64,000 nucleotides of DNA from Taxillus chinensis (taxonomy: Eukaryota; Streptophyta; Magnoliopsida; Santalales; Loranthaceae), in NCBI GenBank assembly GCA_023512835.1, contig CM042084.1, positions 53,361,031 to 53,425,030 on the forward strand, read 5' to 3'. Positions 32,460 to 44,142 of the stretch are shown here, piece by piece. Both the position numbers and the translations under genes were made by a program. The notes under the pieces are model-generated. The model had not been told where the DNA came from. It worked only from the letters and a program-made list of their open reading frames with translations, and ran no database searches. Every line of letters starts with the position of its first letter. Positions within the stretch are counted from its first letter, which is position 1.

Positions 32460-33630
32460 ATGGCAAATGAACTTCAGGAGGGTTCAACACCAATGAACTC
32501 TTCCTCTAGTGGACAGGTTGCGGGAACACTACCACCAAATGGGCAACCTTCAAACATGGCAACACCACAAGGTGTAAGCGCAGAGAACCTGATGACATTT
32601 CTTATGCAAATGGCACAAACAATGGCAACAAATATGACTCAACCCAACACACCCGTCGGTCAACAGGAGCAAGGTATAAACCCTCAACCAAAAGAGGTAA
32701 CAGTTGACCAATTTATGAAACAAGATCCCCTGACCTTCTCTGGTTCAACCGATCCCACTCACATGGAGGAATGGATTAATAAGTTAGAAAAGATATTCTC
32801 AGTATTGGAATGTCCTGACCAGAAAAAGATAAAGTTTGCCATTTACAGAATGGAGGGCGAGGCAAACCAATGGTGGACCCTTGTTAAGAATACCAAAACT
32901 GAGGGAGAGATAGAAGCTCTAAGCTGGGAAGCTTTCAAAGGGATCTTACTAGAAAAGTATTTTCCCCGACCATTGAGGAGTAAGATGGAGAGGGACTTCC
33001 TCGATCTTAAACAAAAGGATGATGATACTGTGGCCACGTATGAGGCAAAGTTCACCAAGTTAGCACGGTACGCACCTTAGTACGTAGCTGAAACGCAAAG
33101 TAAAGTTCAAATGTTCTACCATGGGTTGAAACCAAGCATACGAAGAGCGTTGGCAGCTTTTGACTTCCCTGACTATGAAGCTGTTGTTCGATGCGCGACC
33201 AAAGTAGAAATGGAACATCTTGACTACCACCAAAACCGTAGTCAAAATGATAAGAAAAGGAAACACCAAGCTAATGGATCAGAGATCACAAAGCCTAGTA
33301 TGAAGGAGGTAGTACATTCCACCTGCCTTAAATGTGGTAAAAGACACTCTGGTGAATGCCTCTAAGGATCGGGAAAATGTTTCAAGTGTGGTAAGGCTGG
33401 ACATCAAACACGTGAATGCCGGGAAAGGCCTAAACAAGGGCCCTAAATGGGTCCTAATCACATTCGTATACGTAACCCTTTACATGCACCAAGACCAAAA
33501 CCAAGTACACGCCCGACCGTCCAATGTTTCAACTGCAATGAATTTGGACATTATGCAAATAAATGCCCACAGGCAAAAACTATGGGGGATTATCGACAAC
33601 CATTGCAGCAACCACTTCGACATGTATAAC
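32460..33630 (+). pseudogene. Gag of second Gypsy, broken by stops
   Basis: It begins MANELQEGSTPMNSSSSGQV. The gag core follows: DPLTFSGSTDPTHMEEWINK, ANQWWTLVKN, WEAFKGILLEKYFPRPLRSK and YEAKFTKLARYAP. A TAG at 33078-33080 interrupts, after which the frame resumes (KVQMFYHGLKPSIRRALAAF). Zinc knuckles appear as CFKCGKAGHQTREC (about 33380) and CFNCNEFGHYANKC (about 33528). Several stops and frame changes between 33362 and 33630 show it is inactive. Confidence 0.9.
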
Positions 33631-33659
33631 CACAATGACAGCCACAACCACAACAGCCG

Positions 33660-33872
33660 CAACAACCACCTAGGGTACTAGCTCGCTCGTACGCCATTAC
33701 AACTGCAGAAGTGGAGCCAATAATGGAAGAAGAATCAAACAACGATGTGGTGAAAGGTACCTTGCTTATAAGCTCAAGAAACGCTTATACCTTATTTGAT
33801 TCTGGTTCAACGCATTCTTTTGTCTCACCAAAGTATGCTGAACATATGGATATTCCACATTAGAGATTAAAA
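33660..33872 (+). pseudogene. Protease N-terminal part of second Gypsy
   Basis: The frame reads NAYTLFDSGSTHSFVSPKYA, the aspartic-protease active site in its DSGS form, preceded by a linker. A TAG near 33862 breaks the frame before the rest of the protease, which continues in the next entry. Confidence 0.85.
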
Positions 33873-34586
33873 GTGGAATTAACAATAATGACACCAAGTG
33901 GTATTACCATAAATGCCACTAAGATATATAAAGCATGCCCCATTACTATATGTGATAAGGTACTTCCCGGAAACCTAATCTCCTTACAAATAGTGGACTT
34001 TGATGTTATATTAGGGATGAATTGGTTAACATCCAATCACGCCACCATAGAGTGTACGCAGAAAAGAGTAATTTTTAATCTCACAAACCAACCTAAGTTA
34101 GTGTTTACGTGTCAAAAGGATGGAGAGGATGTATCTAACCATCTAAAAGAGGGATATCTTTCCTCGATCAACACAAGTGTAGGTGAGATTACATTAAAAG
34201 AAGTCCCTATCGTTTGCAAATATGAAGATGTGTTTCTGGAGGAATTGCCAGGACCTCCTTCGCCACGAGAAGTTGAATTCTCCATCGATCTATTTCCTGG
34301 GACAAATCCAATCTCCAAAAGTCCTTATCGGATGGCACCAACAGAGTTAAACGAATTGAAGAAGCAATTGCAAGATTTGATGGATAAAGGATTCATTAGG
34401 CCTAGTGCATCACCTTGGGGAGCACCGGTCTTGTTCGTGAAGAAGAAGGATGGCTCAATGAGGCTCTGCATCGACTATAGAGGACTAAACAACGTCACCA
34501 TCAAGAATAAATATCCTTTACCAAGGATAAATGACCTCTTCGATCAACTTAAAGGCACTCAATACTTCTCAAAAATTGACCTTTGA
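33873..34586 (+). pseudogene. Protease C-terminus and reverse transcriptase fingers
   Basis: The frame has [20 protein letters not shown] (protease C-terminal block), then [54 protein letters not shown] and [15 protein letters not shown]. It ends at a TGA (34584-34586) inside the KIDL-SGYHQ block, where arginine CGA is usual. Confidence 0.92.
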
Positions 34587-35909
34587 TCAGGTTACCATCA
34601 ATTAAGGGTGAAGGAGATGGACATTCCAAAGACGGCCTTTCGAACGAGGTATGGCCACTATGAATTCGTCGTAATGCCTTTCGGATTGACCAATGCCCCC
34701 GCAATATTCATGGACTGTATGAATAGAATATTCCATGACTTCTTGGACAAGTGTGTCATTGTCTTCATTGATGACATACTTATTTACTCCAAGAGTCGCG
34801 AAGAACATGAAGAGCATTTAAGGAGCGTACTACAAACCTTAAGGGAGAAGAAACTATATGCCAAATTCAGCAAATGTGAATTTTGGTTACAACAAGTCAC
34901 ATTTTTAGGACATATTGTCACTCATGAAGGCATCTCCGTGGATCCTGCAAAGACAAAGGCAATAGAAGACTGGCCAAGACCCAAAACAGCAACGGAGGTT
35001 CGTAGTTTTCTCGGACTCGCAGGCTATTACCGAAGGTTCGTAGAAAACTTTGTGAGACTGGCAAGCCCATTAATAAAGCTGACTCGTAAAGGTGCTAAGT
35101 TCGAGTGGACCATGAAGTGTGAGGAAAGCTTTCGAGAACTAAAACGGCGCCTAGTTAGTACACCTGTGCTGGCACTACCTTTAGGAGGAGAAAACTTCAC
35201 AATTTATAGCGATGCATCGAAGGAAGGACTTGGTTGTGTGTTAATGCAAAATGGTAAAGTAATTGCCTATGCATCGCGACAACTAAAGACCCACGAGGTG
35301 AACTATCCCACACATGACTTAGAACTAGCAGCAATCATCCTTGCACTAAAGATTTGGTGTCACTATCTTTATGGGGAGAAATGTGAGATCTACACTGATT
35401 ATAAAAGTCTAAAATACATATTCACCCAAAAGGAGCTCAACATGCGACAAAGAAGGTGGATAGAATTATTAAAAGACTATGATTGCACCATCAACTACCA
35501 TCCTGGGAAGGCAAACGTGGTGGCAGATGCACTAAGCCAGAGACATGTCGGAACCTTGGCAACATTGATCACTTCGCAAAGGCCTCTAATTGAAGATCTG
35601 AAGAGGTTGGATGTTGAAATCGTAAAACCTGGAGAAAGAAGCTACCTATTCCACATGACCATACAACCAACACTTTTGGAGAGGATAAAGGCGGCACAAC
35701 AAGAAGATCCCAAGCTACAAAGAAAGAGGGAAGCAGCGCAAAAAGGTAGACTTCCTGAGTTCAACATCGATAAAGGTGGCTTCTTAAGATTTGGTACAAG
35801 ACTTTGTATACCATCATCTTCTGGACTGAAAAGGGAGTTACTAGCTGAAGCACATAGCTCTGCATTCTCTATACATCTAGGAAGCACCAAGATGTATCGA
35901 GACTTATGA
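34587..35909 (+). pseudogene. Reverse transcriptase palm, RNase H and integrase zinc region start
   Basis: This long open stretch shows [38 protein letters not shown] and [14 protein letters not shown] (catalytic DD). RNase H has [46 protein letters not shown] and [11 protein letters not shown] with all four acidic positions. It ends in the first integrase zinc histidines ([20 protein letters not shown]) and stops at a TGA (35907-35909). Confidence 0.93.
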
Positions 35910-36238
35910 AAGAACTATTGGTGGGACAACATGAAGAGAGAAATCGCGGAATTTCTCCGCGAATTACCAGGTGCTTGGTGTGCCAAAGAGTAAAGGCTGA
36001 ACGCCAATTACCAAGTGGAGTATTGCAATCACTTCCAATACCCGAATGGAAGTGGGAAAATGTAACTATAGATTTTGTCACGGGTCTGCCCAGAACATCA
36101 AAAGGACACAATGCGATTTGGGTCGTAGTGGATCGCCTGACAAAAACGTCTCATTTCATCCCTATCCGCGCCGATTTCTCTTTGGATCAATTTGCCAAGC
36201 TATACATCAAGGAAGTCATTCGATTGCATGGAGTTGCA
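35910..36238 (+). pseudogene. Truncated integrase of second Gypsy
   Basis: After a frameshift the frame shows CLVCQRVKAERQ (zinc cysteines), LPIPEWKWENVTIDFVTGLP (first catalytic Asp), NAIWVVVDRLTKTSHFIPI and YIKEVIRLHGVA. The second Asp and the Glu are missing because the element is cut here and joined to an unrelated LTR end. Confidence 0.9.
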
Positions 36239-37181
36239 TTACTGAGTTACACTTGCGTTTGAGCTGTGTTTACTGAGATCTACTTGAAATGTATTTGCTG
36301 AGATGCTGTGAACTTGTATTTGAGAATGAGTACCCAAATACTTGTGGGTTGAGCTGACTTATGGGCCAGGCACAACTATTGGTCCCCCTTTGAGATTTGG
36401 CCAGGACTGCAGTCCTGAGCCTCGGTGTAGCACTCACGACGGTGGGCTAAGTCTGCACTCATTCCTGAGGGTAGGTATGGCGTCCGAGGAGGTGATGGCC
36501 ATATCTGACTCGGGTGGAAAATGTTGCATTGGTGACCATGCAACATTCGCCTGGATGTGGTATGTCATGTCGCCGTGGTGGCGGGGTGTCCTCTGCCCTT
36601 CAGTGTGGGCACAGGTAAATGGTGTGTTACTGGGTGATGTGTGCTATTTAGTTTTAGGCATTACACGAGCACAAGCATACACTTGTCATGCATATTATAG
36701 AGTGGGATGGGCTTGGGGAGACTTGAACCCTACTGAGCTATGGTTTGCTCACCCCTCCTATAAACTGTTCTTCTGCAGGGTCTAGCTGGCGGTAGGTGAA
36801 AGAGCTGTGGTGGTAGGCTACTAAGGCTGAAGACTTATTATTAATTTTATTTCTTTTGTGGACCTGTGTTTTATGGTTTGGATTGTTTGTAAACAGAATA
36901 TATTGTGGTTTGATGGGAGTTTTTCCCCAACTGAGTTGTAATGAACTTTGAGCCCCTTTGAAATGTAATAAATTGAGATATGGTTATTGTTTAATTTGTG
37001 GTTGTATGCATGGTTTGGGAGCAGGAGCATGCCCTGTGGCATGTAGCCTGGTTGCACAAGTTTGGGACATCACCCATGTCAATAGTCCTTTTTTTTAGGT
37101 GCTTGCACCAACCCCTTGACCCTTCGGGTGCGGGCATGGGCAGTCACTACCCATTTCCAAGTGAAAGGAAATTGGGGTGTG
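36239..37181 (+). repeat. 3' portion of a foreign Gypsy LTR
   Basis: The end GGAAATTGGGGTGTGACA resembles the TGTCAC-type ends of chromovirus LTRs read in reverse, and it shares CAACCCCTTGACC-TTCGGGTGCGGGCA with the LTR end at 16170-16205. It does not match the 5' LTR end at 32231 (GGGGGCGTTACA), so it belongs to another element. Its 5' part is missing, and the 147-codon frame at 36342 has no recognisable motif. Confidence 0.75.
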
Positions 37182-37965
37182 ACACTTACTCCATGTTAGT
37201 GGTTGCTTACTCCATGTTAGTTTGATACTGGAATCCTTATTCCGTGTCATCGCTTCCTTACTCCATATGAATGAGAAGTCTAGAGAATTTACTCCGTATC
37301 AGCGCTTCCTTACTCCATATGAATGAGAAGTCTGGAGAATTTACTCCGTATCAGCGCTTCCTTACTCCGCATGAGTTGAAAGGACCAGATGGCTTACTTC
37401 GTATTAGCGCATCCTTACTTTACATGAGCAAAAGGTCGGATTCCTTACTCCGCATCACTTTTCCTTACTCCGTGCGAATAAAGGACTTGAGTCCTTATTC
37501 CGCACAAGTCGTTCCTTACTCCGCATGTATGAAAGACTCGGATTTCTTACTCCGTGTCTTCTTGTCCTTAGTCCGCTTGAGTGGAAGACTTAACTTTTTA
37601 TTCCGCGATAACTTTCTCTTACTCCGTGCGAGATGTAGACTAGGATTCTTATTCCGCTTCTATTTGACTTAGTTCGTTTAAACTTTAAGACATGGAATCC
37701 TTAGTCCATAACTTTAAGTGTTTAGTCCGCACGAATGATCCTTATTTCGTATGAACTATAGACTTGGTTATTTACCAAGTGTTTGACAACACTCACTCTT
37801 ATCCGGATCAGGATTATGTATCTTGTCCTCAGCTTTGCTCTCACGAGTGAAGGTCCAGATTAAGATTATATATTCTGCAACAACTTAAGATAAAACATGC
37901 AATGTCTCAAATCAAATTACATAGGGTTTTATCCACATCATCCAAATTCTGGGTATGATCCAACA
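37182..37965 (-). repeat. 3' LTR (incomplete) of Ulp1-carrying element
   Basis: It starts TGTTGGATC on minus at 37965, right after the polypurine tract, and matches the 5' LTR at 41191 for most of its length. It contains the TTACTCCG-type periodic motif (CGGAGTAAG on minus) at about 37185-37690. The outer ~560 bases are lost. Confidence 0.85.
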
Positions 37966-37978
37966 ATCTCCCCCAATT
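37966..37978 (-). other. Polypurine tract of Ulp1-carrying element
   Basis: The minus strand reads AATTGGGGGAGAT directly before TGTTGGATC. Its position and composition fit the priming site for plus-strand DNA synthesis. Confidence 0.8.
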
Positions 37979-38209
37979 ATGGATATGCCAAAACTCTTTA
38001 TAATCTGATCTGGTAAGTGAAGCAAAAAGATAACCTACAGAAATAAAGATAACTTTCATTTTCCATTAAGTCAGCAATAAAAGTACAATTCAGCCTTGAT
38101 ACAAAATTTTACATTAAGGTACATAAGGCTTACTATACTTAAAGATCATTATTGCTGCCTTCTCTCTAAGCTCGATTGTCTGCTCCATCGTATAGTTGTG
38201 GATTTTGTT
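37979..38209 (-). other. 3' untranslated region of Ulp1-carrying element
   Basis: AT-rich spacer between the stop codon of the Ulp1-like frame and the polypurine tract. No motif is seen. Confidence 0.5.
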
Positions 38210-39783
38210 CTAGTATTCATCCACCCTTATGAATGACTTGATGAAGTAACAGACAAAAGCTCCGCAGCTATCTCCATCGGGCTGTTGTGGCACTTGCTTC
38301 TTACTCCGGATTGCCGCCTTCAGCTTTTTAGTTTGAGCCAAAGGAGTTTGGCCCATTTCTTCATAAAGCTCGGATTGCTTTACTGCTTTTGTTAGTCGAA
38401 GACGCAGTGGTTCCCATTAATTCTTTCTAACATTGTTATCCACAACTTGATGAGAATCAATCAAGAGCATCTGCTTGGACGGAATTAGAAAGACAACTAG
38501 CATGAAGTGCGGCGTCATGACTTGGTACGGAATGAGGACGGAGGAAAGATTTTTCCATGGTATGCTATCCTCAGCAGTTCCATCGATGAAGGTCCGAATG
38601 GGGGCTACATCTGGAAGATAGCCCTTAGACCAACATGGCAAGATGTAACACAAGTGTCCGTCCTTGTACAGAGACGGAAACAGCCTCATCTCCATCTTTA
38701 CTGCCTGGGAGAAATTGTCTATGTCTTCTGTGGTAAACAGGCCTTTCTCAGAACGTAGAGTCTAAATATCTTTAGGGGAGAAGGGGTACATTTCGGATAG
38801 ACATCTTCGCTCGGTAGTAGACGCAGCATACTTAGTCATTTCATTAAAAACACTTCCATCCGCATCATGTGGATCACGATCCACGTATGATGGGAGGAAG
38901 GTGACAACCGCGGATGGAAAACACGAAGGAGGAGCTGCACTTGAGGAGCTGGGCTAAGAGAAGCGGTTGTGTTTGGGGATAGTAACTCCCGGAAGCAGTG
39001 TAGATGCATGACGCTTTCCATCAGGAGCTGAGGAAGATACAGGAGGATTATATGGCACTTTCTCCCCCGTTTTGGTAGATCGCCGAAGAGCAGTAGGAGG
39101 TTGAGCCATCGTGTGCGCCAAGTTCGCGAAGGAGGTTGACAGGGAATACACGAACGAGGCGACAAGATCCATCTTCTGCTCGATGGAAGTGGAAGAGTCA
39201 GTGAGGGGGGAGAGGAGTTGGGCGCCGAGAGCATCAACCTTGACGGCGATGGCGGCAATTTGGGCGCTCTAGGCTTGGGCGTGGCGGTCCAGCTGTGCAG
39301 AGATCATAGCATCGAAGTGAACCATGCCAAAGGAGGCGCGTCTAAGCGCAAACTCCGGGGCTTTGGAGGACTCCCCCGTATGAAGAGGTGCAGGAGTGCA
39401 TTGAGCAGAGGAGTCAGTAGCTGGAGAGAGGGGTTGGTCAGCAGCAGCAGCAGAAGGACCACTCGGAGCATCGGAGGCATCTGGGGCATCAGAACCGCTT
39501 TGACCAGAAAGGTCAACAATGGGGATGGCCTTAGTAGGAGAAGAGGGTCCATCCTCAGCAGGGGAAGGAACCCGTGCGTCATGGGCCGGTCCTAAGGTAA
39601 CAGCAAATGGAACGTCGGGAATGGAGGCCGGCGTAAGGAAGCCATGGTCCAGGTTCGAGGAGTAGCAGCAACAACAGGTTGAGGTGGATCGACATTTTCA
39701 CTACTGCTTCGTTTGGGGAGGGACTCTTGTGCACCTCCGGAGTTAAGGCGAGCATTGAATAACATGCTGCTTTCTTCGGCCAT
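38210..39783 (-). pseudogene. Ulp1/C48-like cysteine protease ORF in LTR element, decayed
   Basis: Ulp1-type proteases remove or process SUMO-like modifiers. The frame starts at the ATG at 39781-39783, 42 bases inside the primer-binding site (MAEESSMLFNARLNSGGAQE). One frameshift (about 39600-39690) leads into a single frame running to a TAG at 38210-38212, with in-frame stops at 39269, 38954, 38762 and 38417. A Pro/Ser/Ala-rich N-terminal half and a helical stretch (QKMDLVASFVYSLSTSFANL) precede the catalytic region. There PHFMLVVFLIPS holds His (38507-38509), LLIDSH holds Asp (38456-38458) and VPQQPDGDSCGAFVCYFIKS holds Gln and Cys (38264-38266). His-Asp spacing is 17 and Gln-Cys spacing is 6, as in yeast Ulp1 (His514, Asp531, Gln574, Cys580); Asp-Cys is 64 against 49. 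The triad is intact in sequence despite the stops. Confidence 0.8.
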
Positions 39784-39824
39784 TGATGAGAGAGAGAGTG
39801 AGATATATACTTTGAGCAGGTCGA

Positions 39825-39840
39825 ATTTGCTCTGATACCA
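39825..39840 (-). other. Primer-binding site of Ulp1-carrying element
   Basis: The minus strand reads TGGTATCAGAGCAAAT, a standard Met-tRNA-type primer site, five bases inside the LTR end. Confidence 0.88.
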
Positions 39841-39845
39841 CTTCT

Positions 39846-41191
39846 TGGTCCCTGAGAGCCTGGAAGGGGGTGAATGGGCTCTTATCGAAACTCTTTTCTA
39901 ACTCTTTGGCACAGTACTTATCTGGTTAAGAGATAGAATCAATGCAGAAGATAACCAGATAGTGGAAGTATTTTGTTTTATTATCGAATGATAAGTACAA
40001 CAAAATATAAGCAGATTAAAGCTTGTATAGCTTTTTGATCTACTGCAAAACTCTTAAAATACTCTGTTTACAAATGACTCACACTTTGGCCTCTATAATC
40101 TCTATGAGCTCTTATACATACACGTTTATTACAAAACTCACGAACATCAACATCTATGAAAATGTACAAGTGTTAATATATATAGAGGCATCCCTTAGAG
40201 ACAATCTTGGAACTTGTTGTTCCAAACTATGTGCACATTCCTCGGAATTCTCTCTACCTCAATTGCTACAGATGTGGTCTTCAAGATCTTAGGTTTACAA
40301 AGCATAAGTGCCTTTGTGAGTTTCCAAGTTTAGTTAAAGTTGTGTCCACATATCCGGGTAATCCACGTGTAAGATGCTTTAGGTTCTCAATGAGTTTGTC
40401 TTACATCGGGACATAACGAGCTGGTGACTTTGAATGCGAAGAGATAAGTTTAATGCAGTGTCTTTTTAATCCGGTGTAAGGTTCCTTATTCCATGTTAAT
40501 TAATCTCGGATCCTTACTCTGTGTCAGTGTTTGCTTACTCCATATCAATTCAGTACTGGAAACCTTATTCCATGTCAGCGCTTCCTTACTCCGTATGAAT
40601 GAGAAGTTCAGAGTGCTTACCCCGCATCAGCGCTTCCTTACTCCGCATGAGTAACAGGTTCGGATTCCTTACTCCACATCTAGTTCTCTTACTCTGTACG
40701 AACAAAGGACTCGGGTCCTTATTCCGCACATGTCATTCCTTATTCCATATGTATAGAAAAGCCGGATTCCTTACTCCGTGTCTTCTTATCCTTAATCCGC
40801 TTGAGTGGAAGACTTAGCTTTTAATTCTGCGATGAATTTCTCTTACTTCGTGCGAGTTGTAGACTAGGATTCTTATTCCGCATCTAATTGATTTAGTCCG
40901 CTTAAAACTCTAAGACGTAGATTCCTTAGTCCGTAGCTATAAGTGTTTTATCTACACAAATGATCCTTATTCCATAAGTGATGTAATCTTGGTTATTTAC
41001 CAAGGGTTTTGATGACTCTCACTCTTGTCCGGATCAGGATTATATATCCTGTCCTTAGTTTTGCTCTCACGAGTATAGGTCCGGATTAAGATCATATCTT
41101 CTGCAAGAACTTAAGATAAAACAACCAAAGTCTCAGATCAAGTTGCATAGGATTTTATTTGCATTATCCAAATTTTGGGCTTGATCCAACA
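39846..41191 (-). repeat. 5' LTR of Ulp1-carrying element
   Basis: A 1,346-bp LTR running TGTTGGATC (41191) to GGGACCA (39846) on the minus strand. It contains the CGGAGTAAG periodic array at about 40480-40920 and, towards its end, GAGCCCATTCACCCCC, also seen in the other LTRs of this family. Confidence 0.85.
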
Positions 41192-43006
41192 AAAATAGAA
41201 TCATTAAATTCCAGTAGCGTAAAGTACAAAAAATCAGCTAAGATTTAATGTGGAGACTGCAGTCGTATGTTGGAATTGAGAGAAGATGATGAAAGGAATT
41301 TATCTTTTGGGTTTTGGGCAGAAAACGTGAGAGAGGGTGGATGTATTTTTATTGATTGAAATGGGAGAGAATTTTGGCTTTGGGCAAGAAAACCCGTAAG
41401 ATAGAAAGAGAGAATCTGGGGGACCTTTTTTGTTTTGGGAAAAGAAGCTCGTAAGGGAAAGAGAGAGTATGGGAAGGATTTTTTGTGTTTTTGATTTTTT
41501 TTTTTGGTTTTCGGGAATGGAAGAGAGCTAGAGAACTTTGGGTGTTAAAACTTTGGCGTTCTTTCCTTGGGCGTTAGTTTTTGGGAATGAGACACTGGGC
41601 GTGAAACTCTAGGCGTAAAGATTCTTCATTTTCCAAGGGAAAAAACCCCTTTTTAATGCCTTTGGACATAGCCTCATTATTGCTATATTTATTGATGCAT
41701 TGTTCATGCCAGCATTTTTATTTTCATATTCCATCTTATGTCGGGTGGACTGATGACCTATGATTGCCCTATTATTTTTATATGAGTACATGTGACCGAC
41801 AAACGTTGAAAAGCATCTGCCTAGCTAATACAAACACATGCCGTGATGGAATAGTGAGCGAACCCATGGATAGACCAAACAACAAAGGTCAAAGGACGGT
41901 AGGATTGAAGGTCATTGGAGGCTCGGATCCGAATCTATGGAAGGCTCGGATCCGTATCATGAGAAGCTTATTCCGGATGATTGGAAACTTATTCCGGCTG
42001 ATTGAAGCTTAATCCGGATGATTGGAGCTTATTCTGGATGATTGGAGCTTATTCCGTATCATTGAAGCTTAGTCCAGATTAGTGGAAGGCTCGGATCCTT
42101 ACTCCATATTAGTGGAAGCTTAATCCGGATCAATAGATGGCTTGGATCCTTACTCCATATCAATGGAGGCTTAGTCTGGATCAATGGAAGGCTCGGATCC
42201 TTACTCTACATCAGTGGAGGCTTACTACGGATTAGTGGAAGGGTCGGATCCTTACTCTGTATCAGTGGAGGCTTAGTCCGGATCAATAGAAAGCTCGGAT
42301 CCTTACTCCGTCTTAATGGAGGCTTAGTCTGGATTAGTGATGTCTCGGATCCTTGCTCCGTATCAATGATGCTTTAATCTAGATTAGTGATAGCTCGGAT
42401 CCTTACTCTGTATCAGTGAAGCCTTAGTCCGGATCAGTGGAAGACTTAGTCCGGATCAGAGATGTCTCGGAGTTAACCACGATGCTCCGGATTGATTTTT
42501 TTTTTTTGAACTTTTAATTACCATTTTCCCCCACCCAAAATGCCGAAATGAACAAGCTTTTAAGAATTGTTTGGGCAGCCCCGTATTCGTCTAAATAGTC
42601 ATTTTGGAGAATTTCGCACGGTCACATTTTCGGGCCCTTTGACTAGGGCATTGACCATCTTTTGGCAAGTTTGACTTTTTCGGACGAATATTGTTTGGGC
42701 CATAACTTCTTCGTTTTAAGTCGGAATTAAGCACGGTCAACTTCGTTCGTCTCCAAATTTCATCCTCCATCACATGGTGTTGGCCTTGGGGCACTTCATG
42801 GGCTTGTAGCATAGGTTCTCAATTTTGGGCTTCCCATTCATGTCATAATGTATCTATCTTATGCAAATTGGGGTTAACATCAACTTCAAACCATTCCTTG
42901 GTAGTGGGGAATCTTTATGGACCTGTTCAACAAGGTATATGGTATGGGTAGAAAGGTATATCAAATGGGGTTAGTATGTCTAACCAGGATAAAATGGGGT
43001 CCAACA
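41192..43006 (-). repeat. Tat-type LTR copy 1 (minus), truncated
   Basis: The minus strand begins TGTTGGACCCCATTTTATCC at 43006, the same start as the Tat LTRs at 46429 (+) and 63129 (-), and shares with them the block around 42600-42800 (GACTAGGG, TTTGACTTTTT, ACTTCTTCGTTTTAAGT). The inner part holds a 51-bp repeat array. The other LTR end (TGTCATCACC on +) is not found, so the piece is incomplete or fused near 41192. Confidence 0.65.
41916..42480. repeat. 51-bp tandem array with GGATCC and TTACTCCGTATCAGTG
   Basis: Units of the form GGCTCGGATCCTTACTCCGT followed by ATCAGTGGAGGCTTAGTCCGGATCA repeat about ten times. On the minus strand each unit has CGGAGTAAG and CGGACTAAG about 26 bases apart. 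A second array of the same unit lies at 44143-44580. Confidence 0.85.
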
Positions 43007-44142
43007 GGGGTGAATCAGTGTTTAACAATTTGAAGCCCTTTTAAGATTCACCCAAATTCTTTTCATTTAGTTTATGGCCTAAAGATTAATTTCCAATAGA
43101 AAGCACACAACCAAATCACACGACATACGTGGTTCACCCTACAATGTGTAAAGTTACATCCACGACGTGATTAGCAATTTGCTAAGCACAGAATCTCTAC
43201 TATGCGGTTTAAGATAGCACACTACTACCCAAGGCTCACTGCCTCAATACAAGTTTAGGGAACTCTGGCCTTAGGGTTCACTACCCAAAATCTTCTCAAA
43301 ATCAAAACAATGGTTGAATCACACTGATTCAGGCCTTACAGTCATAATAAATTGATTTTTCAACACCATAGCCTAAACAATCAAAATACAAGTTGATTTT
43401 GATCACCAACCTGTGAGAAATCTAAATAAAAAGCTCTTGTTGTTGTAGCCTAACCCTTTAACTCTAGGGTTCTTTCTTCTAACCTCTTGAATGATCAAAA
43501 CACACTCCTTGTGACTGGATTTTGATCTTCAGTTGAGTCACAATTACTATAGCTCTCTTTTTCTCAAGTATTATCAATAAAAATGCTCGGGAGCTCTCTC
43601 TCTTTTCACCCTCATAGGATAGGACGAAATTCGGGTATATATATAATCATATAACCCTAATTTGCTCCCAGATAACCAACAACCAACTCCTAACCTCAGA
43701 TCTCTTTCTTTGATGTAATCTCAGCCCTTGGATCTAGGTTAGAGCTTCTCTCTTAACCTAATACAGCATCCAATTCTCCACTGTTGATCTATTCTTGAAT
43801 ATAATCTCACCCATTAGATCACCTCTTTAAAGATAAATATATCTCAATCCTTCATCTGGTGAACTGTAATCTGCATGTGTTGATGTTGGTATGTTGACCA
43901 TAATTTTCCCCATGGTGCTCGAATTCAGTTGAGGTCAAAAGCAAAGTTGTAGATATTGAAGTCCTTTATACACTGGTGAAATTTGGTTCAATTTGGAGCT
44001 AAAAAAGCCTGCATGTGTCCACCATTCTGTTTGCACGTGTCGACTGAGTAGTTTGCCCACAACTTTCTTTACAGAGCTCAAAACGACTCGAGGTCAAAAT
44101 AAAGCTTGTAGAGTTTGATGTTATCTATCCATGGGTAAAATT
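43007..44142 (-). repeat. Copia-type LTR fragment between two Tat LTR copies
   Basis: The minus strand ends in CACTGATTCACCCC directly against the Tat LTR start, resembling the TATTCACCCC ends of the Copia-type LTRs in this window. No coding motif is present. It separates two related Tat LTR copies. Confidence 0.45.

Larger units (their letters stand above)
27288..36238 (+). mobile_element. Second chromovirus-like Ty3/Gypsy, 3'-truncated
   Basis: It begins with a 5' LTR (TGTAAGACCCG...GGGGGCGTTACA), followed by a Met-type primer-binding site, gag, protease, reverse transcriptase, RNase H and the first part of integrase. It is cut at about 36238 inside the integrase core, directly after a VIRLHGV block, and joined to the 3' end of a different LTR. 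Its LTR contains a nested solo LTR. Stops in gag, protease, reverse transcriptase and integrase show it is defective. A Tekay/Del-type placement is likely from LTR style and reverse transcriptase, but the diagnostic C-terminus is missing. Confidence 0.88.
37182..41191 (-). mobile_element. Non-autonomous LTR retrotransposon carrying a Ulp1-like protease
   Basis: The minus-strand order is: 5' LTR 41191-39846 (TGTTGGATC...GGGACCA), primer-binding site 39840-39825 (TGGTATCAGAGCAAAT), coding region 39783-38210, polypurine tract 37978-37966 (AATTGGGGGAGAT), and 3' LTR 37965-37182 (incomplete). No gag, protease, reverse transcriptase or integrase is present, so it must have been moved by another element's enzymes. 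The coding region instead encodes a decayed protein with a C48/Ulp1-type core. The 3' LTR is cut at 37182 by a Gypsy LTR end. Related LTR pieces lie inverted at 15321-16127 and 26749-27287. Confidence 0.82.

Noticed and set aside
36342..36785. 147-codon frame with Cys and Trp
   Set aside because: It lies in LTR sequence, has no recognisable motif, and the LTR is a truncated fragment.
38836..39258. 140-codon Ser/Pro-rich frame in another frame of the Ulp1-carrying element
   Set aside because: The parallel frame connects to the protease core through all downstream stops in the same register and has a plausible helical region, so this one is taken as a shadow.
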